A DNA stretch of 64,000 bases from Allobosea lupini (GTDB taxonomy: Bacteria; Pseudomonadota; Alphaproteobacteria; Rhizobiales; Beijerinckiaceae), in the NCBI RefSeq assembly GCF_900109525.1, contig NZ_FOAN01000006.1:310001-374000 (forward strand), in the 5' to 3' direction. The notes under the pieces were generated by a model that did no database searches, had not been told where the DNA came from, and saw only the letters and a program-made list of their open reading frames with translations. Below, piece by piece: positions 46,509 to 54,869 of the stretch. Both the position numbers and the translations under genes were made by a program. Within the stretch, counting starts at the first letter, position 1. The number at the start of each line of letters is the position of its first letter.

Positions 46509-47564
46509 ATGAAGACCATGAAGGGGCCCGGGCTCTTCCTCGCCCAGTTCGCTGGCGACGAGGCGCCGTTCGACTCGCTCGACGCGATCGGCCGCTGGGC
46601 GGCGTCCCTCGGCTACAAGGGTGTCCAGATTCCGAGCTGGGATGTCCGCCTGTTCGACCTTGCCAGGGCCGCCGAATCCGACGCCTATTGCGACGAGGTC
46701 AAGGGCACGCTCGCCCAGTACGGCCTGTCGATCACCGAGCTCTCGACCCATCTCCAGGGCCAGCTCGTCGCCGTCCATCCAGCCTTCGACGAGGCCTTCG
46801 ACGGCTTCGCAGTGCCTGCCGTGCGCGGCAACCCGAAGGCGCGGCAGGAATGGGCAGTCGAGCAGATGAAGCTTGGAGCCAAAGCCTCGCGCCGGCTCGG
46901 CCTCACAGCCAATGTCAGCTTCACCGGCGCGCTCGCCTGGCCCTTCGTCTACCCCTGGCCGCAGCGCCCGGCGGGGCTGGTCGAGACCGCCTTCGCCGAG
47001 CTCGGCAGGCGCTGGCGCCCGATCCTCGACGCCTATGACGAGGCCGGCGTCGACCTCTGCTACGAAATCCATCCGGGCGAGGACGTCCATGACGGGGCGA
47101 CCTTCGAGCGCTTCGTCGATGCGGTCGGGGGCCATCGCAGAGCCTGCATCAACTACGACCCCAGCCATTTCCTGCTGCAGCAGCTCGACTATCTCGCCTT
47201 CATCGACATCTACCATGAGCGGATCAAGGCCTTCCATGTGAAGGATGCCGAGTTCAATCCCAACGGGCGTGTCGGTGTCTATGGCGGCTACGAGCCCTGG
47301 ATCGACCGCGCCGGCCGCTTCCGCTCGCTCGGCGACGGCCAGGTCGATTTCGGCGGCATCTTCTCGAAGCTGGCGCAGTATGATTACGAGTCCTGGGCCG
47401 TGCTCGAATGGGAATGCGCGCTGAAACACCCTGAGGACGGCGCGCGCGAAGGTGCGGAATTCATCGCAGCCCATATCATCCGAGTGACGGAACGTGCCTT
47501 CGACGACTTTGCCGCCGGGGGCACCGACGAGGCGGCGAACCGGCGCATGCTGGGCCTCGCCTGA
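46509..47564 (+). CDS. Sugar phosphate isomerase/epimerase-like TIM-barrel protein
   Basis: This 351-residue xylose-isomerase-like TIM-barrel protein has ligand candidates in CYEIHPGEDVHDG, NYDPSHFLLQQLDY (Asp and His), FHVKDAEFN and the C-terminal VLEWECALKH. It has the length and pattern of isomerases acting on keto-sugars or inositol derivatives and is paired with a Gfo/Idh dehydrogenase, a combination common in 3-keto-sugar and inositol catabolism. GGAGGG precedes the ATG at 46509. The substrate is unknown. Confidence 0.88.
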   Translation: MKTMKGPGLFLAQFAGDEAPFDSLDAIGRWAASLGYKGVQIPSWDVRLFDLARAAESDAYCDEVKGTLAQYGLSITELSTHLQGQLVAVHPAFDEAFDGFAVPAVRGNPKARQEWAVEQMKLGAKASRRLGLTANVSFTGALAWPFVYPWPQRPAGLVETAFAELGRRWRPILDAYDEAGVDLCYEIHPGEDVHDGATFERFVDAVGGHRRACINYDPSHFLLQQLDYLAFIDIYHERIKAFHVKDAEFNPNGRVGVYGGYEPWIDRAGRFRSLGDGQVDFGGIFSKLAQYDYESWAVLEWECALKHPEDGAREGAEFIAAHIIRVTERAFDDFAAGGTDEAANRRMLGLA

Positions 47565-47575
47565 AGGGGATGGCC

Positions 47576-48751
47576 ATGGCGATCGAGGGCTCGACGACGC
47601 AAAAACTCAATCGCCGTCTCCGCCTCGGCATGGTCGGCGGCGGGCGCGGCGCCTTCATCGGCGCGGTGCATCGCATCGCTGCAAGGCTCGACGATCGCTG
47701 GCAGCTCGTCGCCGGCGCTCTCTCCTCCGATCCGGAGCGCGGGCGCCTCTCCGGCGAGGACCTCTTGCTCGACCCCGCCCGCCTCTATGCCGACGCCGCC
47801 GGGATGGCCAAGCGCGAGAAACGCCGCAAGGATGGCATCGATGCGGTCGCGATCGTCACGCCGAACCATGCCCATGCGCCGGCGGCAAAAGCCTTCCTCA
47901 AGGCCGGCATCCATGTGATCTGCGACAAGCCGCTGACGACGAGCCTGCGCGAGGCGGAAAGCTTGGCGAAGCTGGCCAAGGACAGCGGCCTGATCTTCGC
48001 GGTCACGCATAACTACACCGGCTACCCGCTGGTCCGGCAGGCGCGCGCCATGGTCGCCGAGGGCGCACTCGGCAAGCTGCGCGTCGTCCAGGTCGAATAC
48101 GCACAGGACTGGCTCGCCACCAAGCTCGAGGAGAGCGGGCAGAAGCAGGCGGAATGGCGCACCGACCCGGCGAGGTCAGGCCCCGCCGGGTCGATCGGCG
48201 ATATCGGCAGCCATGCCTTCAACCTCGCCGAATTCATCGCGAACGACGAGGTCGAGGCGCTCGCGGCCGAAGCCCATGTCTTCGTCGAGGGCCGCCGGCT
48301 CGACGACAACGCCCATATGCTGCTGCGTTTCAGGGGCGGGGCGCGCGGCATGCTCTGGTGCAGCCAGGTCGCGGCCGGCCAGGAGAACGGCCTGCGCATC
48401 CGCCTCTATGGCGAAAAGGGCGGGCTCGAATGGCAGCAGGAGAATCCGAACCTGCTGATCCATTCGCCGCTCGGCGAGCCGCCGCGGCTGATCCGGCGCA
48501 ACGGCGCCGGCGCCGATCCCGTCGCCAACGCCGCCTCGCGCATCCCCGCTGGCCATCCCGAGGGCTATCTCGAAGGCTTCGCCCAGCTCTACACCGATAT
48601 CGCCGAGCAGGTCACGGCCCGGATCGAGGGGCGCGAGCCCGCCCCGTTCTCGACGCTGGTGCCGACCGTCGCCGACGGCGTCCGCGGCGTCCGCTTCATC
48701 GAGGCGGCGGTGCGGTCCTCGGCCAGGGGTGCGCGCTGGCTGGAACTCTGA
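47576..48751 (+). CDS. Gfo/Idh/MocA family NAD(P)-dependent oxidoreductase
   Basis: This 391-residue dehydrogenase has an N-terminal Rossmann loop LRLGMVGGGRGAFIGAVHRIA, the signature CDKPLTTSL with the conserved Lys, and DIGSHAFNLAEFI with the catalytic His in the substrate domain. AAGGGG lies six bases before the ATG at 47576; an ATG two codons earlier has poor spacing. It follows the TIM-barrel isomerase by 11 bases. The product is probably a ketosugar or inososose intermediate. Confidence 0.92.
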   Translation: MAIEGSTTQKLNRRLRLGMVGGGRGAFIGAVHRIAARLDDRWQLVAGALSSDPERGRLSGEDLLLDPARLYADAAGMAKREKRRKDGIDAVAIVTPNHAHAPAAKAFLKAGIHVICDKPLTTSLREAESLAKLAKDSGLIFAVTHNYTGYPLVRQARAMVAEGALGKLRVVQVEYAQDWLATKLEESGQKQAEWRTDPARSGPAGSIGDIGSHAFNLAEFIANDEVEALAAEAHVFVEGRRLDDNAHMLLRFRGGARGMLWCSQVAAGQENGLRIRLYGEKGGLEWQQENPNLLIHSPLGEPPRLIRRNGAGADPVANAASRIPAGHPEGYLEGFAQLYTDIAEQVTARIEGREPAPFSTLVPTVADGVRGVRFIEAAVRSSARGARWLEL

Positions 48752-48824
48752 CGATCTCGATCCCGCTTGTCCTTCCCATCAGCTACACGGCATAAGCAGC
48801 GCCGACGACAGGGAGGACGACGCC

Positions 48825-49571
48825 ATGGAATTCCGCCCCGATATCGGCCAGCTCTCGCCGACCGTGCGCGAGCATCTGGCGCCGGCCAACCTGCTGCGCG
48901 CCGGCATCAACCTCTCGAACTTCCTGCTGGTGTCGAGCCGCGGCCCGCAGGGCGAGCCGCAAGGCGTCTCGCCCGACATGGCCCGCGCCCTCGCCGATCT
49001 TCTCGGCACCGGCCTGCGCTATGTCCCTTACGAGAATCCTGGCCTGCTCGCCGACGCCGCGCCTTGCGACGAATGGGATGTCGGGCTGATTGGCGCCGAG
49101 CCGCAGCGGGCCGAGGCGATCAGCTTCACGCCGGCCTATGCCGAGATCGAGGCGACCTTTCTCGTCCGCGATGCCTCGCCGCTGCGCGAGATCGCCGATG
49201 TCGATGCTGAGGGCGTCCGTATCGCGGTCAGTGGCCGGGCCGCCTATGGCCTCTGGCTCGATCGCAATATCCGCACGGCTGAGCTCGTCCGCTCCGGCAC
49301 GCTCGACGATTCCGCTGCCGATTTCGTCTCGAAGGAACTCGACGCGCTCGCGGGCCTGCGCCCGCGCCTGCTCAAGGATGTTGCCGTCATTCCCAGCACG
49401 CGCATCCTCGACGGCCACTTCATGACCGTGCAGCAGGCGATCGGCGTGCCCAAGGCCAAGGCTGAGGCGGCAGACTATCTCGCGAAATTCGTCGCAGCAG
49501 CGAAGGAATCCGGCTTCGTCGCGGCGCTGATCGCCAGGCACGGCGTGCAGGGGCTGAGCGTCGCGCGGTAG
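48825..49571 (+). CDS. Periplasmic-binding-fold protein without signal peptide (amino-acid type, SBP_bac_3-like)
   Basis: This 248-residue protein has the fold of polar-amino-acid ABC receptors: LRAGINLSNFLLVS, GVSPDMARALADLLG, WDVGLIGAEPQRAEAISFTPAYAEIEATFLV. It begins MEFRPDIGQLSPTVREHLAP with no hydrophobic signal. It would therefore stay in the cytoplasm, perhaps as a ligand-binding or enzyme-like protein. GGAGGACGACGCC precedes the ATG. It follows the Gfo/Idh gene by 73 bases on the same strand. Confidence 0.78.
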   Translation: MEFRPDIGQLSPTVREHLAPANLLRAGINLSNFLLVSSRGPQGEPQGVSPDMARALADLLGTGLRYVPYENPGLLADAAPCDEWDVGLIGAEPQRAEAISFTPAYAEIEATFLVRDASPLREIADVDAEGVRIAVSGRAAYGLWLDRNIRTAELVRSGTLDDSAADFVSKELDALAGLRPRLLKDVAVIPSTRILDGHFMTVQQAIGVPKAKAEAADYLAKFVAAAKESGFVAALIARHGVQGLSVAR

Positions 49572-49586
49572 AGTCAGATCGCTTCC

Positions 49587-49673
49587 CGTCATTGCGAGCG
49601 CAGCGAAGCAATCCAGGGCGGCAGAGCTCTACGTCCTCTGGATTGCTTCGTCGCCACGCTCCTCGCAATGACG
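49587..49673. repeat. Dispersed intergenic palindrome (CGTCATTGCGAG family)
   Basis: CGTCATTGCGAG at the left end pairs with CTCGCAATGACG at the right end, with further pairing of GAAGCAATCCAG and CTGGATTGCTTC inside. The element is about 87 bp and fills the gap between convergent genes, where it may act as a shared transcript end. Confidence 0.72.
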
Positions 49674-49694
49674 ATATCTCGCCCCCGGCGCGGC

Positions 49695-50639
49695 TTAAGC
49701 CCCTGTCCCGTCCGTCCCGGCACCGCAGACCAGCGCGCAGACCCTGCTGCCGGGCGCAGGCACGAAGCGCTTCGCCTGCAGCGCCGCGACCGCCGCCGCG
49801 CCCGAAAGGTCGGCGGCGATGCCGAACTCGAACCAGAGCGATTGGGCTGCCTGCTCCATCTCCGCGTCGCTGACCAGCACGATCTCGTCGACATGTTTCG
49901 CGACGGCCTCGTAGATCGCCTGGTCGGTGCGCCGGCATGACATCGTCGCGACCCGCGTCTCGAGCTTGTCGAGCGTGACCAGCTTGCCGGCTTCGAGGCA
50001 GGCATGCAGCGTCGGCGAGCCATAGGGCTCGATGCCGATGATCCGCGTCTCCGGCCTGAGCGCCTTCACAGCCGTCGACAGGCCGGTGATCAGCCCGCCG
50101 CCGCCGATCGCGACGAGGATGACATCGACATCGGGAAGCTCGTCGAGGATATCGAGGCCGAGCGTGCCCTGGCCGGCGACCACCACGGGATCGCTGAACG
50201 GATGGGCATAGGTCGCGCCGGTCTTTTCGGCGTAGGCGAGCGCCGCGGCATTGGCGTCGTCCCAGACCGCACCGACGATCTCGACCTCGGCGCCCCATCT
50301 CTTCAGCTTGGCGACCTTGTCGGCCACGACATTGGACGGCAGGAAGATTTTCGCCTTGACGCCGAGCACATGGGCCGAGCGGGCGATGGCGAGCCCGTGA
50401 TTGCCTCCGGATGCCGTGACGACACCGCGCGCCAGCTCCTCGGCCGAGAGCGTCAGCAGGCGGTTCATCGCGCCGCGCGCCTTGAACGAGCCCGCCGCCT
50501 GCAGCAATTCGAGCTTCAGCGTCACCGTGCCGCCGAAATCCTCGCGCGAGCTGAGCTGGCCATAGGGCAGGATCGGCGTCTTGCGGATATGCGGCTGGAT
50601 TCGCCAGCGCGCCGCGCGGATGTCGTCGAGGCCGATCAC
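49695..50639 (-). CDS. PLP-dependent threonine dehydratase-like lyase (EutB-like)
   Basis: This 314-residue fold-type II PLP enzyme has the Schiff-base Lys in AAGSFKARGAMN, the PLP phosphate/ring loop TASGGNHGLAIARSA and the glycine loop VAIGGGGLITGL. The start is a GTG at 50639 that overlaps the stop of the preceding DoeB-like gene (GTGA). The pair resembles eutB with eutE/doeB in ectoine catabolism, where such a lyase acts on a diaminobutyrate or hydroxy-amino-acid intermediate. Plain threonine or serine dehydratase is the alternative. Confidence 0.88.
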   Translation of the reverse strand: MIGLDDIRAARWRIQPHIRKTPILPYGQLSSREDFGGTVTLKLELLQAAGSFKARGAMNRLLTLSAEELARGVVTASGGNHGLAIARSAHVLGVKAKIFLPSNVVADKVAKLKRWGAEVEIVGAVWDDANAAALAYAEKTGATYAHPFSDPVVVAGQGTLGLDILDELPDVDVILVAIGGGGLITGLSTAVKALRPETRIIGIEPYGSPTLHACLEAGKLVTLDKLETRVATMSCRRTDQAIYEAVAKHVDEIVLVSDAEMEQAAQSLWFEFGIAADLSGAAAVAALQAKRFVPAPGSRVCALVCGAGTDGTGA

Positions 50640-51676
50640 GAGAGCACGCCGCGATAGGGCGCCGCCACGATCAGGCAGCAATTGCCCGGCCGGACCCGGC
50701 CCGGCTGACGCCTGCCATAGAGGATGCCGTCGGCGGCGTAATGCAGCATCTCCGGTGGCCGGGTCGGGTCCCAGGTGCAATGGATCTTGCCCGCCGGCTG
50801 GCCAGCGCTGACCTTTTCGCCATTGGCATGGAACGGCTCGAAGATGCCGTCGGCCGTGGCGTAGACGTAAGCGGCGGTGCCCGGCAGTTCGAGCACCTGC
50901 CCATCGCCGCGGCGCGGCTCCGGCTTGTCGCGGGCGACGATGCCGAGATGGTCGAGCACATTGGCAACGCCGCGGCGGCAGATCTTTAACGCCTCTAGCG
51001 AGACCGCGCCGGCGCCCGCCATCTCGGTGCCGACCGTGACGAGGCCCTGCCGGCAGGCAGTCGCCGTCGCGGTACGCGGCTCGCCGAGATTGGCGATCAC
51101 CACCGTCATCGGCGCATCGAACGCCTGCACCGCCGCGACATTCCGCTTGTGCAGCCCGGGATCGTCGGTCGGCTCGACGATCGCGCTCGGGATGATGTCG
51201 AGCGAGGAACCGCCGGAATGCAGATCGAGGAAGGCGTCGCCGAGCGGCAGGATGTGGTCGCTGACGAAGGCCGAGATCTGCTGGGTGATGGTGCCGCGCG
51301 GATCGCCGGGGAAGGTCCGGTTGAAATTGAGGCCGTCCACCGTCGACGTCCGCTGGCCGGCGATAACGGCATGGACATTGTTCGCCGGCATCAGGATGAG
51401 CCGGCCCTGCACGCGGCCGGGATCGAGATCGCGGATCAGGTCGCAGATCGCGATCGGCCCCTCGTATTCGTCGCCATGGTTGCCGCCCTCGAGGATCGCG
51501 GTCGGCCCCGAGCCGTTCTTGATGATCGCGATCGGGATCCGCGTCGCGCCCCAGGCGTCGTCATGCGGCGAATGCGGGATCATCAGGAAGCCGACCTGCT
51601 TGCCGTCCTTCTCCGGATCGACGGTGAGGAAGGCGGAGGACGCGCGCGGCGTCGGCTTCTGGCGGGGGCTGGTCAT
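50636..51676 (-). CDS. Succinylglutamate desuccinylase/aspartoacylase family protein (DoeB-like deacylase)
   Basis: This 346-residue zinc-dependent amidohydrolase of the AstE/AspA group has zinc ligands in LEGGNHGDEYEGP (His and Glu) and in FLDLHSGGSS (His). Together with ANNVHAVIAGQRTSTVDG and FNRTFPGDPRG, these closely recall N-acetyl-L-2,4-diaminobutyrate deacetylases. The C-terminal half carries an extra beta-domain (ELPGTAAYVYATADGIFEP). It is followed by an EutB-like lyase and preceded on the same strand by an amino-acid ABC importer, so it probably deacylates an imported N-acylated amino acid such as an ectoine-derived compound. Confidence 0.87.
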   Translation of the reverse strand: MTSPRQKPTPRASSAFLTVDPEKDGKQVGFLMIPHSPHDDAWGATRIPIAIIKNGSGPTAILEGGNHGDEYEGPIAICDLIRDLDPGRVQGRLILMPANNVHAVIAGQRTSTVDGLNFNRTFPGDPRGTITQQISAFVSDHILPLGDAFLDLHSGGSSLDIIPSAIVEPTDDPGLHKRNVAAVQAFDAPMTVVIANLGEPRTATATACRQGLVTVGTEMAGAGAVSLEALKICRRGVANVLDHLGIVARDKPEPRRGDGQVLELPGTAAYVYATADGIFEPFHANGEKVSAGQPAGKIHCTWDPTRPPEMLHYAADGILYGRRQPGRVRPGNCCLIVAAPYRGVLS

Positions 51677-51740
51677 GGGGGGCTCGATCGGACGTGGCTT
51701 GGGAAGCCTTCCCCGCAACGAGGGAAGGTCGAGACGGGTC

Positions 51741-51847
51741 GTCATGCTCGGGCTTGCCCCGAGCATCTCAGGCAGGTGAGGCTCCGGTCAGAGCCTTCTG
51801 GTCAGGAGATTCTCGGGTCTGCGCTCCGCTTCGCCCGAGAATGACGG
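51741..51847. repeat. Dispersed intergenic repeat (GTCATGCTCGGG family)
   Basis: Two linked hairpins are visible: GTCATGCTCGGGCTTGCCCC with GAGCAT, and TTCTCGGGTCTGCGCTCC with CGCCCGAGAATGAC. It is about 107 bp long, with no coding content, between the deacylase start and the receptor stop. Confidence 0.6.
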
Positions 51848-51860
51848 CAGCGAAGATCCG

Positions 51861-52643
51861 TCACAGCGTCGGCAGCGGGTCCATCGGCATGTCCAGGTAC
51901 TTCTTGTGCAGCCGGTCGAGCTCGCCGTTCATCGAGGCGTAGAAGATGAAGCTGTCGAGCCAGCGCACGAGATTATGCTGGTCCATCTGCACGCCCATAT
52001 GCGCCGGGCTGCGGCGGATGACGAATTTGCGCTCGAATTCCTTGTTCGGGTTCTGCTTGGCCAGCGCCTGGGCGACGATCGAGTTGGTCGCGAGCAGGTC
52101 GGCCTGGCCGGTGATGTAGGCCGCGGCCGCGGTCGCGTCGTCCTCGGTGCGCATCACATTCGCCTTGGGTGCGGCTTCGGTGATGGCGAGTTCCTGCGTC
52201 GTACCCTTTGCGGCGGCGATGCGGGCCGAGCCCAGCGTCTCCGGACTGCTGACGGCGGCGGACTTCGCCCCGTAGACCGCCAGGAAGGTGTTGGCATAGG
52301 GCGCGGTGAACATGATCTGCCGGGCGCGCTCCGGCGACAGGCCCATCACCGAGATTACGATGTCGACCTTGTCGGTCAGCAGGAACGGAATGCGGTTGGC
52401 GCCGGTGATCTGCTGCATCTCCAGCTTCACGCCGAGGCCTTTGGCGACCATCTCGGCGAGCTCGATGTCGAAGCCGACCGCCTTGCGGTTGGCGTCCTGC
52501 GAGCCGAAGGGCGGCGCGTCGAGCGGCACGCCGATCCGCACCACGCCCTTGGACAGGATGTCCTGGAGCTTGTCGGCCTTGGCCTCGACCGCGCCGAACG
52601 CAGCGATCGCCATCGCCGCGAGCCCTGCAAACAGTTTACGCAT
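51861..52643 (-). CDS. Amino-acid ABC transporter substrate-binding protein (polar amino acid type)
   Basis: This 260-residue periplasmic receptor has a signal peptide (MRKLFAGLAAMAIAAFGAVE, cleaved near AKA-D) and the family opening GVVRIGVPLDAPPFGSQDANRK, then GFDIELAEMVAKGLGVKLE. It is the last gene of the importer operon in transcription order ATPase, receptor. The start at 52643 follows GGGGAGAG. With the DoeB-like and EutB-like enzymes downstream, an ectoine-like or other zwitterionic amino acid derivative is a plausible ligand. Confidence 0.92.
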   Translation of the reverse strand: MRKLFAGLAAMAIAAFGAVEAKADKLQDILSKGVVRIGVPLDAPPFGSQDANRKAVGFDIELAEMVAKGLGVKLEMQQITGANRIPFLLTDKVDIVISVMGLSPERARQIMFTAPYANTFLAVYGAKSAAVSSPETLGSARIAAAKGTTQELAITEAAPKANVMRTEDDATAAAAYITGQADLLATNSIVAQALAKQNPNKEFERKFVIRRSPAHMGVQMDQHNLVRWLDSFIFYASMNGELDRLHKKYLDMPMDPLPTL

Positions 52644-52689
52644 CTGTCTCTCCCCTTGTTGACCGCTACTGGAACGGATCGTCATTGCC

Positions 52690-53421
52690 TCAGTGCAGAA
52701 CCGCGCTGAGGAAGGTCGTGAGCTCGGGCGTCTTCGGCTCGGCGAGCACCGCCGCAGCCTGGCCTTCTTCGTGGATGCGACCCTCGTGCATGAAGACGAC
52801 ACGCGAGCCGAACCGTCGGGCAAAGCCCATCTCGTGGGTGACGAGCATCATGGTCATGCCCTCCTGCGCCACGGATTCGAGCACTTTCAGGACCTCACCG
52901 GTGAGCTCCGGATCGAGCGCCGAGGTGACCTCGTCGAACAGCATCAGCTTCGGCCGCATGGCGAGCGAGCGCGCGATCGCGACGCGCTGCTGCTGGCCGC
53001 CGGAAAGCTGCGAGGGATAGGCGTCGAGCTTGTCCGCCAGCCCGACGCGGGCCAGCACCTCGCGGGCGACCTCGCGCGCCTCCTCCGGCCGCTGCTTCTT
53101 CACGACGCGCGGGGCGAGCGTAATGTTGTCGCTGACCGAGAGATGCGGGAACAGGTTGAACTGCTGGAAGACGATGCCGACCTCCTGCCGGAGCTTGCGC
53201 AAGTCGGTGGCGGGGTCGTTGACCTTGACGCCGTCGATGCGGATCGTGCCGGCCTGCACCGGCTCCAGGCCGTTGACGCAGCGCAAGAGCGTGCTTTTCC
53301 CTGAGCCCGAGCGGCCGATCACGGCGACGACCTCGCCCTTGTCGATATCGAGCGAGACGCCCTTCAGCACCTGGTTGGCGCCATAACTCTTGCTGACGTC
53401 ATGGATTTCAACGAGCGACAT
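52690..53421 (-). CDS. Amino-acid ABC transporter ATP-binding protein
   Basis: This 243-residue cytoplasmic ATPase has Walker A GRSGSGKSTLLRCVN, Q-loop VFQQFNLFPHLSV, signature LSGGQQQRVAIARSLAM, Walker B LMLFDEVTSALDPEL and switch VTHEMGFARR. This is the GlnQ/HisP group that serves polar-amino-acid importers. Note DEVT rather than the more common DEPT after Walker B, a change seen in this subgroup. The ATG at 53421 overlaps the previous permease gene by 14 bases. Confidence 0.95.
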   Translation of the reverse strand: MSLVEIHDVSKSYGANQVLKGVSLDIDKGEVVAVIGRSGSGKSTLLRCVNGLEPVQAGTIRIDGVKVNDPATDLRKLRQEVGIVFQQFNLFPHLSVSDNITLAPRVVKKQRPEEAREVAREVLARVGLADKLDAYPSQLSGGQQQRVAIARSLAMRPKLMLFDEVTSALDPELTGEVLKVLESVAQEGMTMMLVTHEMGFARRFGSRVVFMHEGRIHEEGQAAAVLAEPKTPELTTFLSAVLH

Positions 53422-54058
53422 CGAGCTTCCGCTCGAGCGAGCGGCTCCATTGCGTGAGAGGGAAGCACATCGCGAAATAGATGCAGGCGACGGTGATGTA
53501 GACGGCAAAGGGCTTGTAGGTGCCGGCCGCGGTGAGCTGGCCCTCGCGGGTGAGCTCGACGAAGCCGATTACCGCCGCGAGCGAGGTGTTCTTGATCAGC
53601 TGGACCAGGAAGCCGACCGTCGGCGGGATCGCGATCCGGATCGATTGCGGGATGATCACGTAGCGCAGCTGCTCGCCGAGCGAGAGCCCGAGCGAGGCGC
53701 CCGCCTCCCATTGCGTTTTCGCGATCGAGACCAGCGCGCCCCGCCAGATCTCGCCGAGGAAGGCCGAGCCATAGACCGAGAAGGCGACGGCCGCCGCGAT
53801 CCAGGGATTGACCGAGATGCCAGCGAGCGGCAGGCCGAAGAAGATCAGGAACAGCCAGACCAGGAGCGGCGTGCCCTGGACCAGCTGGATATAGGTCGCC
53901 GCGAACCAGCGCAGCGGCGCGAGCGGCAGGATCCGCAGGATCGCGAGCCCGAGCCCCAGTACGGCCGAGCCGGCGAAGGCGACTGCGGTCAGCGCAATCG
54001 TCCAGCGCGCCGCCGCGATCAGGTACATCACGTCGATGAGGCCGAATTCCCGGATCAT
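53408..54058 (-). CDS. Amino-acid ABC transporter permease
   Basis: This 216-residue inner-membrane permease has the family segments YIQLVQGTPLLVWLFLIFFGLP and EIWRGALVSIAKTQWEAGASLGLSLGEQLRYVIIPQ (the ATPase-contacting EAA loop), then IKNTSLAAVIGFVELTREGQ. Its ATG overlaps the stop of the previous permease (ATGA). It pairs with that protein to form the channel. Confidence 0.94.
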   Translation of the reverse strand: MIREFGLIDVMYLIAAARWTIALTAVAFAGSAVLGLGLAILRILPLAPLRWFAATYIQLVQGTPLLVWLFLIFFGLPLAGISVNPWIAAAVAFSVYGSAFLGEIWRGALVSIAKTQWEAGASLGLSLGEQLRYVIIPQSIRIAIPPTVGFLVQLIKNTSLAAVIGFVELTREGQLTAAGTYKPFAVYITVACIYFAMCFPLTQWSRSLERKLDVAR

Positions 54059-54714
54059 CGCACGAACACCAGGCGGTATATCAGGGCGAACAGCCCGCGG
54101 AAGCCGATGGCGAGCGCGAGATAGAGCACACCGATCACCGTATAGACCTCGAAATCGCGGAAGGTGCGCGATTGCACGATCGACGCCGCATGGAACAGGT
54201 CCTGCACCGAGATCTGCGAGGCGACGCTGGTCGCCAGCATCAGCAGCACGAACTGGCTGGCGAGCGCCGGGAACATCGCCTTGAGCGCCGGGAAGACGAT
54301 GATGTAGCGGAAGACCTGCAGGCCGGAGAGCCCAAGCGAATGCCCGGCCTCGACCTGCGCCTTCGGGACGGCCTCCAGGCCCGCACGCACGATCTCCGTG
54401 GTGTAGGCGCCCAGATTGATCACCAGCGCGATCATCGCCGCGGTGAGCCCGTCGAGCCTGACGCCGAAGCTTGGCAGGCCGAAGAAGATCAGGAAGAGCT
54501 GCACCAGCAGCGGCGTATTGCGGATGATCTCGACATAGGCGCCGACGATGCCGCGCAGCCAGGCCGGGCCATAGGTACGCCCGGCGGCACACAGGATGCC
54601 GATCAGGAGCCCGCCGACCATCGCGACACCCGAGAGCAGGAGCGTGATCCAGACGCCGTCGAGAATGGACTCCCAGGCCGCAAAGACGTCGCGAAACTGG
54701 AGCCCGTACTTCAT
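54055..54714 (-). CDS. Amino-acid ABC transporter permease
   Basis: This 219-residue inner-membrane protein is homologous to the permease after it: YVEIIRNTPLLVQLFLIFFGLP, EIVRAGLEAVPKAQVEAGHSLGL and LATSVASQISVQDLFHAASI. It is the first gene of the minus-strand importer operon, divergent from the IclR gene. The two permeases likely form a heterodimeric channel. Confidence 0.94.
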   Translation of the reverse strand: MKYGLQFRDVFAAWESILDGVWITLLLSGVAMVGGLLIGILCAAGRTYGPAWLRGIVGAYVEIIRNTPLLVQLFLIFFGLPSFGVRLDGLTAAMIALVINLGAYTTEIVRAGLEAVPKAQVEAGHSLGLSGLQVFRYIIVFPALKAMFPALASQFVLLMLATSVASQISVQDLFHAASIVQSRTFRDFEVYTVIGVLYLALAIGFRGLFALIYRLVFVR

Positions 54715-54846
54715 CGCCGTCAGCCGTCCAGGGCCTGCGGACCAAAGTCCCGCCGGCCGGATGCGCTGGACGGATGTCGCGGCGATGCGCTCATGTGTCT
54801 CCCTCTTTACCCGGAGGCTAAATTGGCTTCTTATTTGATGTCAAGC

Positions 54847-54858
54847 TTCATATATGAA
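54847..54858. promoter_or_regulatory. Palindrome in front of the IclR gene
   Basis: TTCATATATGAA is a perfect 12-bp palindrome 11 bases before the IclR start at 54870 and in the gap to the divergent importer operon. The surrounding 50 bases are AT-rich. It could be an operator for the IclR protein, but it differs from the TGGAA-type boxes. Confidence 0.45.
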
Positions 54859-54869
54859 ACAGGCGCAGC

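Noticed and set aside
53408-54745. A 445-codon frame apparently joining both amino-acid permeases
   Set aside because: Only the C-terminal 216 residues are the permease. The upstream part is a wrong-frame reading of the neighbouring permease gene.
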